From the NCBI GenBank assembly GCA_023435645.1, contig JAEYRK010000079.1, positions 1-64,000 of the forward strand: a DNA stretch of 64,000 nt, given 5' to 3'. The stretch is from Bacillota bacterium (lineage in GTDB: Bacteria > Bacillota > Clostridia > Lachnospirales > Lachnospiraceae). The notes under the pieces were generated by a model. That model saw only the letters and a list, made by a program, of their open reading frames with translations, did no database searches and was not told where the DNA came from. Position numbers and translations under genes: made by a program. This document shows positions 9,196 through 18,278 of the stretch, in pieces. Position 1 is the stretch's first letter, and each line of letters opens with the position of its first letter.

Positions 9196-11163
9196 ATGAG
9201 GATTACATTAAAAGACGGCTCCGTGAAGGAGTACGGCAAATCGATGACAGTATATGAAATCGCTGCGGACATCAGTGAAGGTCTGGCAAGAATGGCCTGT
9301 GCCGGTGAGCTGAACGGCAAGGTAGTGGATCTTAGGACTGTGGTGGAGGAGGATAGCGAGCTGAGTATCCTTACCTTTAATGATGATGCAGGAAAGGCTG
9401 CTTACCGTCATACCACCTCCCATGTACTTGCTCAGGCAGTTAAGAGATTATATCCTAATGCTAAATTGGCAATCGGTCCTGCCATCGATACCGGTTTTTA
9501 TTATGATTTTGACTGTGCACCCTTTGACCGCGCAGCTCTTGATGAGCTGGAGAAGGAGATGAAGAAGATCATTAAGGAGGGTGAGGAACTGGTACGCTTT
9601 ACCCTTCCGAGAGAGGAAGCCATTGCCCTGATGCAGGAGAAGGGTGAGTCTTATAAGGTGGAGCTCATAGAAGATCTGCCGGAGGATTCGGAGCTTTCCT
9701 TCTATCAGCAGGGTGATTTTGTGGACCTGTGTGCCGGCCCCCATTTAATGAGTACAAAGAACCTTAAGGCAATCAAGCTGATTTCCTCCTCCGGTGCTTA
9801 TTGGAGAGGCTCAGAGAAGAATAAGATGCTGACCAGAGTATATGGAACTGCTTATACGAAAAATGCTGAGCTGGAGGAATATTTGGCTCATCTGGAGGAT
9901 ATCAAGAAGCGTGACCATAACAAGCTGGGACGGGAGATGGAGCTCTTTGCTACCGTTGATGTCATCGGACAGGGACTTCCGCTTTTGATGCCGAAGGGTA
10001 CGAAGATTATTCAAACCCTCCAAAGATGGGTTGAGGACGAAGAGGAACGTCGTGGTTACATGAGGACGAAGACTCCCCTGATGGCAAAGAAGGACCTTTA
10101 TATTATTTCAGATCATTGGAATCACTATAAGGAAGGCATGTTTGTACTGGGAGATGAGAAGGATGAGGATGCGGAGGTATTCGCTCTCCGTCCGATGACC
10201 TGCCCCTTCCAATATTATGTATATAAGCAGAGCCAGAAATCCTACCGTGATCTGCCCTGCCGCTATGGTGAGACCTCCACATTGTTCCGTAATGAGGATT
10301 CCGGTGAGATGCACGGTCTGACCAGAGTTAGGCAGTTCACAATCTCCGAGGGTCACCTGATTGTTACTCCTGAGCAGATCGAGGAGGAGTTCGCAGGCTG
10401 TCTGGATCTGGCTATGTACTGCTTAAGAACACTTGGTTTGGAGAATGATGTTACCTATCGCCTCTCCAAATGGGATCCGAACAATAAATCAAAGTACCTC
10501 GGAGACGAGGAGCATTGGGATAACATGCAGAACAAGATGCGCGAAATACTCACTCACCTCGGTGTGAACTTCACCGAGGCAGAGGGCGAGGCAGCCTTCT
10601 ACGGACCGAAGCTGGATATCCAGGCGAGGAACGTATACGGTAAGGAAGATACAATGATTACGATCCAGCTGGATTTCGTCCTGGCAGAGCGCTTCGATAT
10701 GTTCTACATTGATGCCAACGGTGAGAAGAAGCGTCCCTTCATCATCCATAGAACAAGTATCGGCTGTTATGAGAGAACTCTTGCTTGGCTGATCGAGAAA
10801 TATGCAGGTATGTTCCCGACCTGGCTGTGTCCGGAGCAGGTTCGTATTCTACCGATCTCGGAGAAGTATCATGACTATGCCAAGAAGGTTAAGGCAGAGC
10901 TGCAGAAGAATGATGTTCTTGTAACGGTGGATGAGAGGGCTGAGAAGATCGGCTATAAGATTAGGGAAGCAAGACTGGACCGCATTCCTTATATGCTGGT
11001 AGTAGGCCAGAAGGAAGAGGAAGAGGGTGTTGTCTCCGTAAGAAGCCGTTTTCTTGGGGATGAAGGCCAGAAGCCTCTGGATACCTTTATCAATGATCTC
11101 TGTAAGGAGATCAGAACCAAGGAAATCCGTAAGATCGAAGTAACAGAGGACCAGAAGCAATAA
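9196..11163 (+). CDS. thrS: Threonine-tRNA ligase
   Basis: Class II synthetase that charges tRNA-Thr. The 655 residues comprise an N-terminal TGS domain (1-62), the SAD editing domain with the HxxxH motif (H72, H76) and C179/H183 in CAGPH, the catalytic core, and a C-terminal anticodon-binding domain from about 550. The catalytic zinc cysteine is in RPMTCPFQ. The editing domain allows removal of mischarged serine. An upstream in-frame start at 9160 lies inside the T-box terminator; AAAGGAG at 9183-9189 fits the ATG at 9196. Expression is governed by the tRNA-Thr T-box; a terminator follows the gene. Confidence 0.98.
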   Translation: MRITLKDGSVKEYGKSMTVYEIAADISEGLARMACAGELNGKVVDLRTVVEEDSELSILTFNDDAGKAAYRHTTSHVLAQAVKRLYPNAKLAIGPAIDTGFYYDFDCAPFDRAALDELEKEMKKIIKEGEELVRFTLPREEAIALMQEKGESYKVELIEDLPEDSELSFYQQGDFVDLCAGPHLMSTKNLKAIKLISSSGAYWRGSEKNKMLTRVYGTAYTKNAELEEYLAHLEDIKKRDHNKLGREMELFATVDVIGQGLPLLMPKGTKIIQTLQRWVEDEEERRGYMRTKTPLMAKKDLYIISDHWNHYKEGMFVLGDEKDEDAEVFALRPMTCPFQYYVYKQSQKSYRDLPCRYGETSTLFRNEDSGEMHGLTRVRQFTISEGHLIVTPEQIEEEFAGCLDLAMYCLRTLGLENDVTYRLSKWDPNNKSKYLGDEEHWDNMQNKMREILTHLGVNFTEAEGEAAFYGPKLDIQARNVYGKEDTMITIQLDFVLAERFDMFYIDANGEKKRPFIIHRTSIGCYERTLAWLIEKYAGMFPTWLCPEQVRILPISEKYHDYAKKVKAELQKNDVLVTVDERAEKIGYKIREARLDRIPYMLVVGQKEEEEGVVSVRSRFLGDEGQKPLDTFINDLCKEIRTKEIRKIEVTEDQKQ

Positions 11164-11222
11164 AGAAAGCAGTAAAGAAGACAATAAGGAAGCAGTAAAA
11201 GGCAGTAAAGGTATCAATAAAT

Positions 11223-11275
11223 GCGGGCTGACAAAACAAGCATTATCGGAAGGTTTTGTTAGTCCGCTCTTTTTT
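11223..11275 (+). terminator. Terminator after thrS
   Basis: GCGGGCTGACAAAAC from 11223 pairs with GTTTTGTTAGTCCGC ending near 11267, with TCTTTTTT following. The short stretch between the stop codon and the stem repeats an AGCAGTAAAG-like unit. Confidence 0.9.
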
Positions 11276-11347
11276 GCTTCTTGTATTTATGTATGATAGT
11301 AGAATGGAATACACTTCAAATACCCCATACCCCATAGGATATGGTTC

Positions 11348-11377
11348 TTGACAAAAGTATGATAATCATTATATGAT
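11348..11377 (+). promoter_or_regulatory. Promoter of metY
   Basis: TTGACA at 11348-11353 and TATGAT at 11372-11377, spacer 18. A near-perfect hairpin (11415-11424 with 11431-11440, one mismatch) lies in the leader but lacks a T-run. No SAM riboswitch or T-box features are seen, so sulfur control must work another way. Confidence 0.6.
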
Positions 11378-11477
11378 TTCATTTAAATATGGGAAAATAA
11401 TGAGTTGAGTTCTGGAAAAATCCTTGTAACAGGGGTTTTCTATGGTATCAGCCAGAATTAAGAAAGGCGGAGAGAGT

Positions 11478-12764
11478 ATGAACAAGTATCATATTGAGAC
11501 AAAATGTATTCAGGAAGGCTATCAGCCGAAGAACGGAGAAGCCAGAGTAATACCGATTTATCAGAGTACCACCTACAAATATGATTCCGGTGAGCATGTC
11601 GGGAAGCTTTTTGATCTGGAGGCGGAAGGCTTCTTTTATACAAGATTGGCGAACCCGACAGTTGATTATGTGGAGAAGAAGATCGCAGCCTTAGAGGGTG
11701 GTATTGGTGCGATGTGTACCTCCTCCGGTCAGGCTGCCAGCCTGATCGCTGTTCTGAATATCTGCAGCTCAGGGGATCATATGATCTCTGCCAGTACGAT
11801 TTATGGTGGTACGATGAACCTATTTGCTGTAACCTTAAAGAGGATGGGGATTGAGGTAACCTTCGTAGATCCCAATGCTTCCATAGAGGAGCTTCAGAAG
11901 GAAATCAGAGAGAATACAAAGCTGGTATTCGCAGAGACCATTGCAAATCCGTCCCTGGTCGTTGCAGACCTTGAAAAGTTTGCTAAATTTGCCCATAATA
12001 ATCAAATTCCTCTGTTTGTAGATAATACCTTTGCGACACCGATAAATTGCAGACCCTTTGAATTTGGTGCGGATATCGTGATACACTCCACCTCTAAATA
12101 TATGGATGGACATGCAGTGGCCTTAGGCGGCGTCATTGTTGACAGCGGGAATTTTAACTGGGACAACGGGAAATTCCCCGGGCTTTCCACACCGGATGAA
12201 TCCTATCACGGAATGGTCTATAGCAGGGATTGCCAAAGAGCAGCTTTCCTGGTAAAGGCCAGGGTACAGCTGATGAGGGATCTGGGCTCTGCACCGACAC
12301 CGAACAATGCCTTCCTACTAAATCTGGGCCTTGAAACCCTGCATTTACGGATGGAACGACACTGTAGCAATGCCCAGACAGTTGCCAAGTATCTGGAGCA
12401 GCATCCTCAGGTTGCCTGGGTGAACTATCCCGGCCTTACGTCTAGTCCATATTATGATCTGGCTCAGAAATATCTTCCCAAGGGCTCCTGCGGTGTGATT
12501 TCCTTCGGAGTTAAGGGGGGCAGGGAAGCAGCCATGAGATTCATGGACAGCTTAAAGCTGGCAGCCATCGTAGTTCATGTGGCAGATGCCAGAACCGGTG
12601 TATTACATCCTGCCAGCACGACCCACAGGCAGCTGAGTGATAAACAGCTGGTGGCTTGCGGAATCTCCCCTGAAATGATCCGCATGTCCATCGGAATCGA
12701 GAATGTGGAGGATATCATTGCAGATATTGAGCAGGCCTTACTTGAGACTAATTCAAAGGAATAA
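11478..12764 (+). CDS. metY: O-acetylhomoserine sulfhydrylase / Cys-Met metabolism PLP enzyme
   Basis: A fold-type I PLP enzyme that makes homocysteine from O-acetylhomoserine and sulfide (methionine synthesis). The 428 residues are typical for MetY, longer than cystathionine gamma-synthase or gamma-lyase (about 380-400). The PLP lysine is K207 in HSTSKYMDGH; the cofactor-site motifs YTRLANPT, SSGQAA and DNTFATP are intact, and the MetY-type insertion around 215-245 is present. An upstream in-frame ATG at 11442 lies in a leader hairpin, and the GGCGGAGAG site favours 11478. A methionine gamma-lyase role cannot be fully excluded, but length and insertion argue for MetY. Confidence 0.85.
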   Translation: MNKYHIETKCIQEGYQPKNGEARVIPIYQSTTYKYDSGEHVGKLFDLEAEGFFYTRLANPTVDYVEKKIAALEGGIGAMCTSSGQAASLIAVLNICSSGDHMISASTIYGGTMNLFAVTLKRMGIEVTFVDPNASIEELQKEIRENTKLVFAETIANPSLVVADLEKFAKFAHNNQIPLFVDNTFATPINCRPFEFGADIVIHSTSKYMDGHAVALGGVIVDSGNFNWDNGKFPGLSTPDESYHGMVYSRDCQRAAFLVKARVQLMRDLGSAPTPNNAFLLNLGLETLHLRMERHCSNAQTVAKYLEQHPQVAWVNYPGLTSSPYYDLAQKYLPKGSCGVISFGVKGGREAAMRFMDSLKLAAIVVHVADARTGVLHPASTTHRQLSDKQLVACGISPEMIRMSIGIENVEDIIADIEQALLETNSKE

Positions 12765-13071
12765 GCTCAAGAGATCAAACTAAGAGATCAACTCAAGAGA
12801 ATATACCAATGATATTGGATCAAAGTGATGGGTCATATTGATTCAATCAAATTGATCAATCAATAAGAAAGAATTAAAGCATAAATAAAGCAGCTTATCA
12901 AAAAATGATATTAAAAACAGGTTCCATGGGGCGCGCAGGAAATTTAGGATTGCGGTGGCTTTCGTGGGACCTGTTTCTTCATAATCATAGTGGACGATTG
13001 TGGACGGATACTAGGTTGTTCAAGGATGGATTGCGAGACATCCGTATTCCTTGTACCGGTTTACGATAGCA
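12765..13071. other. Intergenic region between convergent metY and radical SAM gene
   Basis: After the metY stop there is a short imperfect tandem repeat of CTCAAGAGA/AGATCAA units (12768-12800). A terminator follows at 12915-12978. The rest shows no coding potential. Confidence 0.6.
12915..12978 (+). terminator. Terminator after metY
   Basis: AAACAGGT at 12917-12924 plus CCATG pair with a matching TGGGACCTGTTT ending near 12976, with two mismatches in the upper stem. The region lies between convergent genes and could work both ways. Confidence 0.7.
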
Positions 13072-13977
13072 TTATATAAGAGACGAATTACCGAATAAGC
13101 TCAATTGCTCGTATTCATAGCCGCGCCTATAGCTGTCAATGATATCCTGCATCTCATAGAGGATACCATATCGTTCGCATTCTGACTGAAAGAGAGCTAT
13201 CAGTCTCTTAGCCTGAGGACTGGTGCAAAGATAGGAGTCTCCATATCGGCTGACATATCGTTGTAGCAGATCACTGCCCGGGAAATATTCCTTCAACTTA
13301 CTGTAATAATATTCACGCTGTCCGCTCCGTAAGGTCATTCCAAAGAGAGCGAAAATGAATTTGGCTCCGTTGTCATAGGCTTGGCGAACTAAATTCCTAA
13401 TGTTTTCCTCTGTATCGGTGAGAAAGGGTAGGACTGGTGTTAGAAGAATTCCGGTATATAGTCCTGCTTCGGATAACTGCTTGATCGCCAGAAAGCGATC
13501 TGAGGATGGACTGACGGTCGGTTCAATCAGTCTGCTCAGACTGTCCTCCGAGGTGGTAATGGTAATCTTACAGAGCACCGGTGAGTGCTTATTGATCCTT
13601 GTTAATAGATCGATGTCACGGGTAATCAAGCTGCTCTTGGTAGCAATGGCGATTCCGAAATGATAGGTGTCAATCAGCTCCAGAGCCTGCTTGGTCAGCT
13701 GATACTTCTCTTCATAAGGATTATAGGGGTCACTCATGGAACCGGTTCCGATCACACCGGTCTTCGTCTTACTCCGAAGCTCCTTCTCTAGAATAGAAAT
13801 TGCTTTCTCCTTCGCCCTGACCTCATCAAAATTCTCAATCTGATAACAGCTACTCCGGCTGTCACAATAGATGCAACCATGGCTGCACCCCTTATATAGA
13901 TTCATTCGAAAATCGTGTCCGAAGTAGGAGGAATCGGTCTGAGGGGAGAGGATGGTTTTGGCGGGTATCATTAACAT
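13072..13977 (-). CDS. SPL-like radical SAM protein (Rv2578c type)
   Basis: A 301-residue radical SAM protein with the CxxxCxxC cluster motif C31-SHG-C35-IY-C38, preceded by NLYKGCSHGC as in the Rv2578c/spore photoproduct lyase-like family. The SAM-binding GTGSMSDPYNPYE segment follows. These proteins share the SPL fold but lack proof of photoproduct repair; the biochemical reaction is unknown. It has its own GAGG site eight bases before the first ATG. It points the same way as, but lies downstream of, the GyrI-like gene (gap about 49 bases), so the two may be co-transcribed. Confidence 0.85.
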   Translation of the reverse strand: MLMIPAKTILSPQTDSSYFGHDFRMNLYKGCSHGCIYCDSRSSCYQIENFDEVRAKEKAISILEKELRSKTKTGVIGTGSMSDPYNPYEEKYQLTKQALELIDTYHFGIAIATKSSLITRDIDLLTRINKHSPVLCKITITTSEDSLSRLIEPTVSPSSDRFLAIKQLSEAGLYTGILLTPVLPFLTDTEENIRNLVRQAYDNGAKFIFALFGMTLRSGQREYYYSKLKEYFPGSDLLQRYVSRYGDSYLCTSPQAKRLIALFQSECERYGILYEMQDIIDSYRRGYEYEQLSLFGNSSLI

Positions 13978-14026
13978 AGGGATGTCCTCGCTATAAGAAA
14001 GTTAAATAATAGGGATAAGTCCAATG

Positions 14027-14686
14027 TTAGCTCGGTCTGACCGGATGACGGAGAATCGTTCTCATTTTATCCGGAGCCGTCCTATTTGGAGGGGTCAGGT
14101 AGATTTCATGATGAGTACGAAGCCTTCCCTCCGAAGTTAAGCCTCCCAGATCGTCAAGATATCCCTGTGCCTCCCGGTATTCAAGCATTCTCTGAACTGT
14201 AGCTGGCTCCTCATCATAGGGCCCAAGATGCATTACCTGGATACAAAGTCCCTCCCGGAAGCTTTCAAGTCGGGCGATATCCACAGCCAGCGCAGGCTTT
14301 TTCCTTTTGACAGTTTCCTTAGCAGCTAGGAAGAGGTCCTCAGTAATAAAATCAGGCTGCCTGATCATGGAGCACCAAAGGTAGTTATCCTTATTCTTGA
14401 CATCGATATCCTCAGGATCAGCAAACCACCATAAGCCCTCCAGAGGGGGTACGATATAATCCAGATAGCTCTCCGGGGTGTCATGGGTACTCTTTAAGCC
14501 CATTTTAATCGTATAACAGAGGGAATATAGTACCTCTAGGGCCTTTTGATATTCACCTCCGGGGATATTAGGATTTCCTTTTCCCTCTACCATAATAAAC
14601 TTCATTGACGGGATATCTATGATGGTTGGCGTGGTCTTTGGAGAATAAAGCTCCGGGTATTTTTTTTTCAGATCTAGTTTCGCCAT
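14027..14686 (-). CDS. GyrI-like small-molecule-binding domain protein
   Basis: A 219-residue single-domain protein of the GyrI-like (SOUL/BmrR effector-type) superfamily, recognisable from the opening VEGKGNPN segment, the aromatic-rich middle (LEGLWWFADPED) and the LRTHHEIYLTPPNR ending typical of Firmicutes members. Related domains bind amphipathic small molecules, and some hydrolyse cyclopropanoid compounds; neither is shown here. It follows the WYL regulator gene by 64 bases, yet has its own promoter with a copy of the same operator, so it is a probable member of that regulator's small regulon. Confidence 0.85.
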   Translation of the reverse strand: MAKLDLKKKYPELYSPKTTPTIIDIPSMKFIMVEGKGNPNIPGGEYQKALEVLYSLCYTIKMGLKSTHDTPESYLDYIVPPLEGLWWFADPEDIDVKNKDNYLWCSMIRQPDFITEDLFLAAKETVKRKKPALAVDIARLESFREGLCIQVMHLGPYDEEPATVQRMLEYREAQGYLDDLGGLTSEGRLRTHHEIYLTPPNRTAPDKMRTILRHPVRPS

Positions 14687-14719
14687 GATATTGCCTCCCT
14701 TTCTTGATCCTTTGAAAAG

Positions 14720-14756
14720 ATGATATCACAGGTAATATGACATCTGTTTGTCATAT
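14720..14756 (-). promoter_or_regulatory. Operator and promoter of the GyrI-like gene (copy 2 of the WYL operator)
   Basis: The inverted repeat ATATGACA-N6-TGTCATAT occupies 14735-14756 and overlaps the stop codon of the regulator gene. On the minus strand a -10 like TATCAT (14720-14725) sits ten bases downstream, and the -35 position (14743-14748) is poor. Operator-to-promoter geometry equals that upstream of the regulator itself. Confidence 0.7.
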
Positions 14757-15689
14757 ATTATAAAGTGCATTCATTTTTTTGATGATAGCTGCTAATTCAT
14801 TTTTGATCGGTTCCGGTTCCAGAACCTCCAGCTGATCCTCATATGATAGCAGGTATCCATATAACCAGCTCCCTGTCCTCATAGGGGAGCGAATCAGAAA
14901 GCTGCCGTCATCCAATCGAGTAATCGCTTCCTTCGGATACTCGTCATAAACCCGGAATGCCATGGAGGCAGCTACCCTTAGAGTAATCCAAACCGTTTCT
15001 ACTGCATGGTAGCTAAGCTGATCCTCCTCTGAGCTTCTCGACGAAGATCCGTCTGTCATTGAGGCTATCGTCGGACGAATCGGAAAGAGCTCCTCATGAA
15101 GCTCCAAGTCCTCCATTCGGGAAATCTTAAAATATCGAACAGCCTGTTTCTCTCTACAGAACCCGGAAAGATACCAGGCCTGTCCCTTAAAAATTAACTT
15201 CAGGGGTTCGGCAGTTCGGAAGGTTTCCTGCCCATTGGAATTAAAATACTGAAAGGATATCACCTTACGATTTAAAATGGCGGTCTTAAGCTGATCAAAC
15301 TTTAGTCGGTCCTCCTCCCTGCTACTCCAGTAAGAGAAGTCCACCTCAATCCAATCGGGCTTCTCAGTCTGGAACAGAAGGCTCAGCTTCGAAAGGGTGG
15401 AGGATACCTCACCAAAACTAGCTGCTTCTATCCCCTGTAGGGCAGACAGAATATCATTCTGTTCCTGCTTTGTCAGGACGGATTTATTAAGAACAAATTG
15501 CTCCATCAGGCGGATGCCGCCACCCTTACCCCTGTTGGCATAGATCGGAATTCCTGCCCCACTTAAGATTTCGATATCCCGGTAAATGGTTCTCTGGGAA
15601 ACCTCGAAATGCTCTGACAGCTCCTTCGCTGTCACAGTCCCTTTTCTTAATAGAATATATACAATTTCAAACAAACGATTGATCTGCAT
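14751..15689 (-). CDS. YafY-type transcriptional regulator with HTH and WYL domains
   Basis: A 312-residue regulator with an N-terminal DeoR/HTH_11 helix-turn-helix (about 1-60; TAKELSEHFEVSQRTIYRDIE) and a C-terminal WYL domain containing GQAWYLSGFCREK near 170. WYL domains bind ligands, often nucleotides or small metabolites, and many YafY proteins repress themselves. Two identical operators, one overlapping its own promoter and one before the GyrI-like gene, make autoregulation likely. The divergent membrane gene may be controlled too. Start ATG follows GGGAGG. Confidence 0.93.
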   Translation of the reverse strand: MQINRLFEIVYILLRKGTVTAKELSEHFEVSQRTIYRDIEILSGAGIPIYANRGKGGGIRLMEQFVLNKSVLTKQEQNDILSALQGIEAASFGEVSSTLSKLSLLFQTEKPDWIEVDFSYWSSREEDRLKFDQLKTAILNRKVISFQYFNSNGQETFRTAEPLKLIFKGQAWYLSGFCREKQAVRYFKISRMEDLELHEELFPIRPTIASMTDGSSSRSSEEDQLSYHAVETVWITLRVAASMAFRVYDEYPKEAITRLDDGSFLIRSPMRTGSWLYGYLLSYEDQLEVLEPEPIKNELAAIIKKMNALYNI

Positions 15690-15721
15690 TTAACCTCCCA
15701 AGCGTCTCTATTCATAAACCT

Positions 15722-15758
15722 ATCATAACAGAGTTAATATGACAATGCAATGTCATAT
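15722..15758 (-). promoter_or_regulatory. Operator and promoter of the WYL regulator (copy 1)
   Basis: ATATGACA-N6-TGTCATAT at 15737-15758. On the minus strand -35 TTGCAT (15745-15750), spacer 17 and -10 TATGAT (15722-15727) overlap the repeat, so bound protein would block RNA polymerase. The site also lies 68 bases before the divergent exporter-like gene. Confidence 0.75.
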
Positions 15759-15825
15759 AAAGAATGAGATTGCTATTCTGGTAGGAAAAGCTTATGATAA
15801 ATGAACGAGGAAGGGAGGAAGAGAT

Positions 15826-16914
15826 TTGAGAACAATTAGGAGTAATATAATGTGTAAAATAAAACCGATGCAGCTATTATTCCTGCTGAAGGTGGCCTTA
15901 GGCTCTGCCCTATCCATCTGGATTGCTGGAAGCTTCGGACTTCTATATAGCCCCTCTGCCGGAATTATTACACTGCTTAGTATTCAGAATACAAGAAGGG
16001 AGACGCTTTCGATTGCAGTAAGAAGGCTGTTGGCCTTTCTACTGTCCATTGGGGTTGCCTATATCGTGTTTTCCTTGATGGGATATACCTTTGCAGCCTT
16101 CGGAGTATTCCTGCTGTTTTTTGTTGGCCTGTGCCTTGTGATCGGATTGCAGGAGGGTATTTCCATGAATGCTGTTCTGATGACGCATTTTCTCGTTGAA
16201 GGTCATATGAAGCCTGCCTTAATCGGGAATGAGGTGCTGCTTCTGATCATTGGGATGGGAATCGGGATTTTAATCAATATGATTATGCCAAAATACAAGG
16301 ATAAAATCCGCAGGGAACAGACTGAGGTCGAGAAGGAGATGAAGCGGATATTAAGTGGTCTTGCCGATACCTTAAGGAGTAAGGAGGCCTGCCTGATCCA
16401 AGGGGGCGGTTATGGTTCCTCTGAGGAAGAAGGGAATATGCTTCCCCCGGTGCCGGAGGATATAGGCAAGGGTGTGGAATTTACTGATTTGGATTTTATA
16501 CTGGAGGGATTGCTGATCAAGGCCTATGAGGATGTCGGCAATACCATCTTAAATAATACAAAATATTTGGTGGCCTATCTGGAGATGAGGAAGCTTCAGG
16601 TAGAGGTGTTAAAAAGCATCGCAGGGCATATCGGAAGTATTCCCGTCATCCTTCGTCAATCCCTGCCCTTAGCTGATTTTTTGGAGCATGTCTCTGCCTC
16701 CTTCCATGAGCTAAATAATGCCATAGGACTGCTGGCGGAGCTTAAAGAGCTAAACAGGCATTATAAGAAGGAGGCCTTACCGGTAACCCGTGAGGAATTT
16801 GAATATAGAGCCACATTATTTCAGGTTTTAAAGGAATTGGAATATTTTTTATTATTGAAAAGGAATTTTGTAAAGGAACTAGAAAAAAAGAACATGAAGG
16901 GATATTGGAATTAA
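15826..16914 (+). CDS. Aromatic acid exporter family (DUF939/ArAE) membrane protein
   Basis: The first 150 residues hold about five to six membrane helices with the family pattern KVALGSALSIWIA...SAGIITLLSIQNT and end in NMIMPKYKDK. The rest (to 362) is a cytoplasmic helical domain rich in Glu and Lys. The family is named after fusaric/aromatic acid exporters, but Firmicutes members such as YgaE have no proven substrate. The start is TTG at 15826, seven bases after GGGAGGAA; the next ATG (15850) is too far from that site. It is divergent from the WYL regulator and shares its operator region, so it may export the regulator's ligand (inference). Confidence 0.82.
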   Translation: MRTIRSNIMCKIKPMQLLFLLKVALGSALSIWIAGSFGLLYSPSAGIITLLSIQNTRRETLSIAVRRLLAFLLSIGVAYIVFSLMGYTFAAFGVFLLFFVGLCLVIGLQEGISMNAVLMTHFLVEGHMKPALIGNEVLLLIIGMGIGILINMIMPKYKDKIRREQTEVEKEMKRILSGLADTLRSKEACLIQGGGYGSSEEEGNMLPPVPEDIGKGVEFTDLDFILEGLLIKAYEDVGNTILNNTKYLVAYLEMRKLQVEVLKSIAGHIGSIPVILRQSLPLADFLEHVSASFHELNNAIGLLAELKELNRHYKKEALPVTREEFEYRATLFQVLKELEYFLLLKRNFVKELEKKNMKGYWN

Positions 16915-17016
16915 ACTGCTATAGGACTCATCTCTGAATAAAAATTCCGGCTTTTCGCATACTACTCTGGAAGATTTACTTTAATATTGACTAACAGGAT
17001 GAAAGAGGAGAAAATC

Positions 17017-17814
17017 ATGCGAAATGTCGGAAATCAAAATCGGAATCTCCAAAACGGCATACCTGATCAGGAAAGCGTAAAGGCAGACCGCAATGATAAT
17101 GATAGCCCGGGTAAGAGCGAGGAAGAAGAAAAGGTGGTCAAACAGAATGAGGACCTAAAGGATCAAAAAATCAGTGAATATGGACAGACTGTTCTGGAGA
17201 AAGGCAAGAAGGAGCATAAGATCCATTTGTTATCCGTCATCGGAGAAATCGAAGGTCATGAGGTTCTACCACAGCATAATAAGACGACTAAGTACGAGCA
17301 TGTACTACCTCAGTTAGCAGCAATAGAGGATAGCACGGAAATTGATGGATTGCTGATTCTGATCAATACGGTTGGTGGTGACGTGGAAGCCGGTTTGGCA
17401 ATTGCAGAGATGATTGCCTCCTTAAGTAAACCTACCGTATCCCTAGTGCTAGGCGGCAGCCATTCCATAGGGGTACCGCTTGCAGTTTCTGCCAATTACA
17501 GCTATATCGTACCTACTGCGACGATGATCATTCACCCGGTCAGAATGAATGGTACTGTCATAGGAGTAACCCAGACCTTTGAATATTTTGAGAAGATCCA
17601 GGATCGAATCATCAGATTTGTGGTGGATCACTCCGATATCACTTATATTGATTTCAGAAACCTGATGCTGGATACCAACCAGTTGGCTAAGGATGTGGGC
17701 TCTATTCTCGTAGGTGAGGAGACTGTGACTAAGGGGATCATTAATGCTGTTGGTGGAATTAAGGAAGCCCTGGCAAAGATAAACACCATGATTGACAATA
17801 GGAATGAGCAATAA
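17017..17814 (+). CDS. tepA: ClpP-like serine protease (TepA/YmfB type)
   Basis: The 265-residue protein has a charged low-complexity N-terminus (1-60) and a ClpP/SDH-fold domain. The catalytic serine is in GGSHSIGVPLA and the histidine in MIIHPVR, matching the TepA group rather than true ClpP. TepA was named translocation-enhancing protein in B. subtilis; its exact role is uncertain. An in-frame TTG at 16987 is possible, but AGAGGAG at 17004-17010 points to ATG 17017. The order tepA-ylzJ-(uppP)-ftsK/spoIIIE is conserved in Firmicutes and strongly supports the call. Confidence 0.92.
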   Translation: MRNVGNQNRNLQNGIPDQESVKADRNDNDSPGKSEEEEKVVKQNEDLKDQKISEYGQTVLEKGKKEHKIHLLSVIGEIEGHEVLPQHNKTTKYEHVLPQLAAIEDSTEIDGLLILINTVGGDVEAGLAIAEMIASLSKPTVSLVLGGSHSIGVPLAVSANYSYIVPTATMIIHPVRMNGTVIGVTQTFEYFEKIQDRIIRFVVDHSDITYIDFRNLMLDTNQLAKDVGSILVGEETVTKGIINAVGGIKEALAKINTMIDNRNEQ

Positions 17815-17839
17815 TTCTATAGGGAAGGGTGGGATTAGC

Positions 17840-18091
17840 ATGCTATATACCTCGGTTCCACTGGAGAGGGTATATCATAACTTCAGAGAAGAGAATAAGC
17901 CGAAGGAGAAGAATGGTCCCACGGATCATAAGAACAACACTGAGGATGGATATAAGGAGGTTATGCTTAAGCATGGCAGAATTGTAACCAAACGGGATGG
18001 AGATAATGATATCATTCAGAAGGTTTATTCTACGGATATGGGAGATTATTTGAATGAGAAATATATCCCGGGGAAGCAGTACAAAGAATAA
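17840..18091 (+). CDS. ylzJ: YlzJ-like protein
   Basis: A small protein of 83 residues beginning MLYTSVPLERV, typical of YlzJ, which lies between tepA and spoIIIE in Bacillus. It has an acidic/basic middle and a conserved-looking VYSTDMGDYLN segment. Function is unknown. The gene starts 26 bases after the tepA stop, so the two form an operon; the upstream in-frame ATG at 17792 would overlap tepA and lacks a good ribosome site. A terminator follows. Confidence 0.85.
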   Translation: MLYTSVPLERVYHNFREENKPKEKNGPTDHKNNTEDGYKEVMLKHGRIVTKRDGDNDIIQKVYSTDMGDYLNEKYIPGKQYKE

Positions 18092-18097
18092 GGTTAA

Positions 18098-18151
18098 GCA
18101 CCTGAAGGCATATTGACATAGAAGGTCAGAATGCAATCAGGTGTATTTTTT
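18098..18151 (+). terminator. Terminator after ylzJ
   Basis: CACCTGA at 18099-18105 pairs with TCAGGTG at 18137-18143, with an inner TGAC/GTCA helix, then TATTTTTTAT. It separates tepA-ylzJ from uppP-ftsK. Confidence 0.85.
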
Positions 18152-18167
18152 ATGAGTGAAGTTCCTA

Positions 18168-18196
18168 TTGCATAACATTTTTATAAAAGGTATAAT
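18168..18196 (+). promoter_or_regulatory. Promoter of uppP-ftsK
   Basis: TTGCAT at 18168-18173, spacer 17, TATAAT at 18191-18196. It lies directly after the ylzJ terminator. Confidence 0.8.
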
Positions 18197-18278
18197 CATT
18201 TTTGTAAGCAGTCCATAACAATGGCTAATCCGCTAACCTATGGCTGTCTGATAGTTTATTATAACAGGAGGCAGTAAC

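Noticed and set aside
11280..11477. SAM riboswitch or T-box before metY
   Set aside because: No conserved core, K-turn or T-box sequence; only one imperfect hairpin.
15737..15758. Operator as a rho-independent terminator
   Set aside because: The inverted repeat lacks a GC-rich stem and T-run, and it occurs twice in the same promoter position.
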